From assembly GCF_002288925.2 (NCBI RefSeq), contig NW_022098043.1:3038300-3102299 (forward strand): 64,000 bases of DNA. The letters are read 5' to 3'. Below the pieces are notes generated by a model. That model saw only the letters and a list, made by a program, of their open reading frames with translations, was not told where the DNA came from and did no database searches. The position numbers were made by a program, and so were the translations under genes. Source of the stretch: Delphinapterus leucas (taxonomy: Eukaryota > Chordata > Mammalia > Artiodactyla > Monodontidae). The number at the start of each line of letters is the position of its first letter. Position 1 is the stretch's first letter. This document shows positions 61,516-64,000 of the stretch, piece after piece.

Positions 61516-62389
61516 ACAAGAGCTGAAGTTTTTAACTTCTCTTGAGAAGATAGTGACTACCTGAAGAACACTAGACATAAAATGGCTGATTGTTCCACCC
61601 TGGCGTTTAACCTCTGACAAATGCATTGAAGGAAGTTTAGTGGGAATATGTATATTCCCCCTCTATATCATTACAGATTAAGTGGACCGAACACTTATTC
61701 CTCATCTCTGTCAAAGATCCCCCCATGGACCTACCATCCATGCAGCTTGTAACTGAGGATCAGTGGCTCTGTACTGCTGCCCACCCCTTCCTTGCCCTAA
61801 TTTTCTATCTGTCCTACTGTGTCATAGTTGAGATTTCTTCCATGTGCCAGCCCCCATTCTCTAAGACTGATGGGTGACCACCTGGAAACTGCCATGGTCC
61901 CTTCAGATACCAAGGTCTAGCCTCCAACAATTTGTAGCTGAGTCCCTGTTTCCATTAGCATCCATCAGCTGCCCTCATCCCAGTGAGCTACTATAGATCA
62001 AGAACCCAACTCCCTGCCCTGGCTTCCTGCAGGGAATGGGGACATACTGGGCTGGGCTTAGAGACAGAGCAGCTCAGAATTTAACAATGGGAATTTGGGA
62101 GATGGGTCAAGAACACAGATGTGGAGGCAGAATACCAAAGGGTATGGGAACAAGGAACTGTGAAGAGTCCAGTTTGGTGATGATACAGGATACATACAAG
62201 GGAGATATTAGAAAGATCAGCTCTCTGGTCTGAGGCCAAACTGGCCAGGATGTTGTCAGTCTGGATTGTACGCTTAGTGCTTCTGCTGAGGTGCTAAGAT
62301 TTCTAGAAACAGAGTTTGAGGGCTCCTGGGTAGAGGAAACCTGGCCAAAACTTCTATGAGGTCTGCTGAGAAAAGGTTCAGGGCAGTCA

Positions 62390-62520
62390 GTATCTCTGTT
62401 ATTACTTTGGTTTCCTCACTCTAAAAATGGGGGCAATTAATAATAGTAACTACCTTACAGAACTACATAGAATATAAGTAAAAGGATGCCTGACATGTAA
62501 GAACTCAATAAATGTTTGAA
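62390..62520 (+). mobile_element. MIR
   Basis: GGTTTCCTCACTCTAAAAAT, CTGACATGTAAGAACTCAAT and AAATGTTTGAAATTATGA. Confidence 0.78.
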
Positions 62521-62979
62521 ATTATGATTCTTAGGTACCAAATGAAACTCTTAATGGCTGTCCTCAAACACGTTCCACCCCATCCTAGGAAACAGCAGAG
62601 CCATCTACCCAGCTGCCCAGGCCAAAACCTAAATGTTTTGGTTCCTAATAACATTAACATTTTACTCATTTGTTTTATCCTACAAGATGAATAAAGGAGT
62701 TTCAGAGTTACATCATCAACATTACCACTAATAAACCTCCTAAGTAATGTTTAAGTTAGCTTTCCAGTTTGTATCATCCTTAGAATATATCCCACTAAAA
62801 ATGTATAGTCAGAGAACTATGTTCAGGTAACTGGAATTAATCCCTTTCTCTGGGGGTTATATTATCAACTTAGTTTCATTTGTTTCTGCTTTAACTTTTG
62901 TTTTTCCTCCATCTCAGTCCACTCAGCCCTCCCCTTCTCTACAGCTGCAACCCCACCTTGAGGCACATTCTCCCACCTG

Positions 62980-63600
62980 GACTACTGTAGGAGTTTGGTC
63001 TCTGACTCCTGCCCTCTGAAAATCCTGAGTGATTTTTACAAAATATAAATCAGATCCTGTCACTCCCCTGATCAAAAGTCTTCAGATGTGTCATCATGGC
63101 CTACAAGGCCCTCAGTGATCAGAGGCCTGACTCCTACCCAGCCTCATCCCACATCCTTCTCCCTCATGTGTGCTGTCCTCTTTGTTCTTCCAAGACCTAA
63201 ACTTTATAACTTTAGTATCCTTGCCCTTGCTGCTCCCTCTGCAGAGAATAATTCTTTCCCCCCGGATTTTTACCCATCTGGCTATCTCTCATCTCTAATA
63301 TAATGGCTTAAAAAAGACCTCCTTAGAGAGGCCTTCCTTGACTGCTTTATTCAGCACCTCCTGCTCTCTTCATTACTTTCTAGCATATCACCCTATTTTC
63401 TTCATTGCCTTATTACAATCTGAAATTATTGTATATACTTGTTTACTTATTATCTGTCTCCTCAAGTAAAAATACAAGCTCCACGAAGGTAGGGATCTTG
63501 TCTGGCCAACTAACTGCGTGACTCTCTTGTGCCTAATACTAACATAGTGCCTGACTCAGACCAGGTACTCAGTAATAGACATTTATGAAATGAGTGAAAC
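62980..63600 (+). mobile_element. L2 fragment, long
   Basis: CAGATCCTGTCACTCCCCTG, CATGGCCTACAAGGCCCTCA, TACAAGCTCCACGAAGGTAG and CTCAGTAATAGACATTTATG are in order. One of the more complete L2 copies in the window, inside the DHDDS intron. Confidence 0.85.
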
Positions 63601-64000
63601 TTGAGGTAATTCCTCCGATAGCCATGTGGGAAAGTATCTGAGAAACCTGAAATTACTAAAAGACTTCTCAGCAGCCAACTTAGAGACAAGAATATCCATA
63701 CACAAAAGCTCGTGCACCAAGATCCTCTGGGCTTCATGCAAGGCCAGTTTACTCTCACTTTACAGACATAACTCTAACAAGCTTGGTTGCCTGGTTTCCT
63801 TGCCTGTAGCTGATTTAAAACTGGAAATAGGAAGAGAAGGGAAGAAGGGATGCTGTCAAAATTAGCCATTGACCATATACAAGAAATCCCAAAGCCAAGT
63901 ATTTTGGGACAATCTAGCTTAGAGAAAGAGTCCCACCCTTCAAGGCCATCCTGCACAGTGAAGTACTTCAAGAGGGCAGTTACTAACAATATTATCGTTC

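Larger units (their letters stand above)
57763..64000 (-). other. DHDDS: DHDDS last intron (3' part)
   Basis: It continues past the window edge. Contents are MIR copies, one odontocete-type CHR SINE (60298-60500) and an L2 fragment (about 62980-63600). No sequence matching the preceding exon (FWNLFEAILQFQMNHSVLQ) was seen, so I infer that the whole stretch is intronic. The segments 58220-59780, 60501-61320, 61521-62390 and 62521-62980 hold nothing I can name. Confidence 0.75.

Overview
The window is mammalian nuclear DNA, most likely from a toothed whale. It has multi-exon genes with GT/AG splice sites, CpG-island promoters and very dense interspersed repeats. The repeats are dominated by CHR-family SINEs (the tRNA-derived SINE group of Cetacea, Hippopotamidae and Ruminantia). 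At least six copies are a roughly 200-bp form that ends in GTACCGC plus poly(A), which I associate with odontocetes. Nothing prokaryotic or viral in active form is present.

Layout. All three recognised genes lie on the minus strand, in the order DHDDS - HMGN2 - RPS6KA1 when read from high to low coordinates. This matches the human 1p36.11 order. (1) 1-6100: the first coding exon (21 codons) and the start of intron 1 of RPS6KA1, inside a CpG island at about 5770-6480. (2) 6.3-50.5 kb: a gene-free interval built mainly from repeats. It includes a processed RPL18 pseudogene (about 11.48-12.02 kb), an almost full-length minus-strand L1 with five SINEs nested in it (24.69-32.02 kb), older L1, L2, MIR and DNA-transposon fragments, a seven-member same-strand SINE cluster (45.2-48.0 kb), and two promoter-like stretches with no recognised gene (21.5-22.6 kb and about 33.2-33.3 kb). 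(3) 50.58-54.24 kb: the complete HMGN2 gene. Its six coding exons encode 90 residues, with a TATA/CCAAT/E-box promoter and a single AATAAA at the 3' end. (4) 55-64 kb: the last coding exon of DHDDS (79 residues plus stop), its 3' UTR and the proximal part of its last intron.

The three genes do not form a functional system. DHDDS is the catalytic subunit of dolichol-forming cis-prenyltransferase, HMGN2 is a nucleosome-binding architectural protein, and RPS6KA1 is the ERK-activated kinase RSK1. I found no convincing evidence of an undescribed biological system. The best leads are retrotransposition oddities (a triple target-site repeat around a SINE plus RPL18 copy, and a SINE with a 29-bp duplication and an apparent 3' transduced tail), a poly(A) hexamer abutting the 3' splice site of HMGN2 exon 4, and the two orphan promoter-like regions.

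Repeat terms used below. 'Long CHR' means head plus the extended body (about 280-370 bp). 'Short CHR' means the head with A/B boxes plus an A-rich tail (about 120-150 bp). 'Odontocete-type CHR' means the roughly 200-bp form ending GTACCGC. Repeat edges are judged by eye and are usually good to about 10-20 bp.
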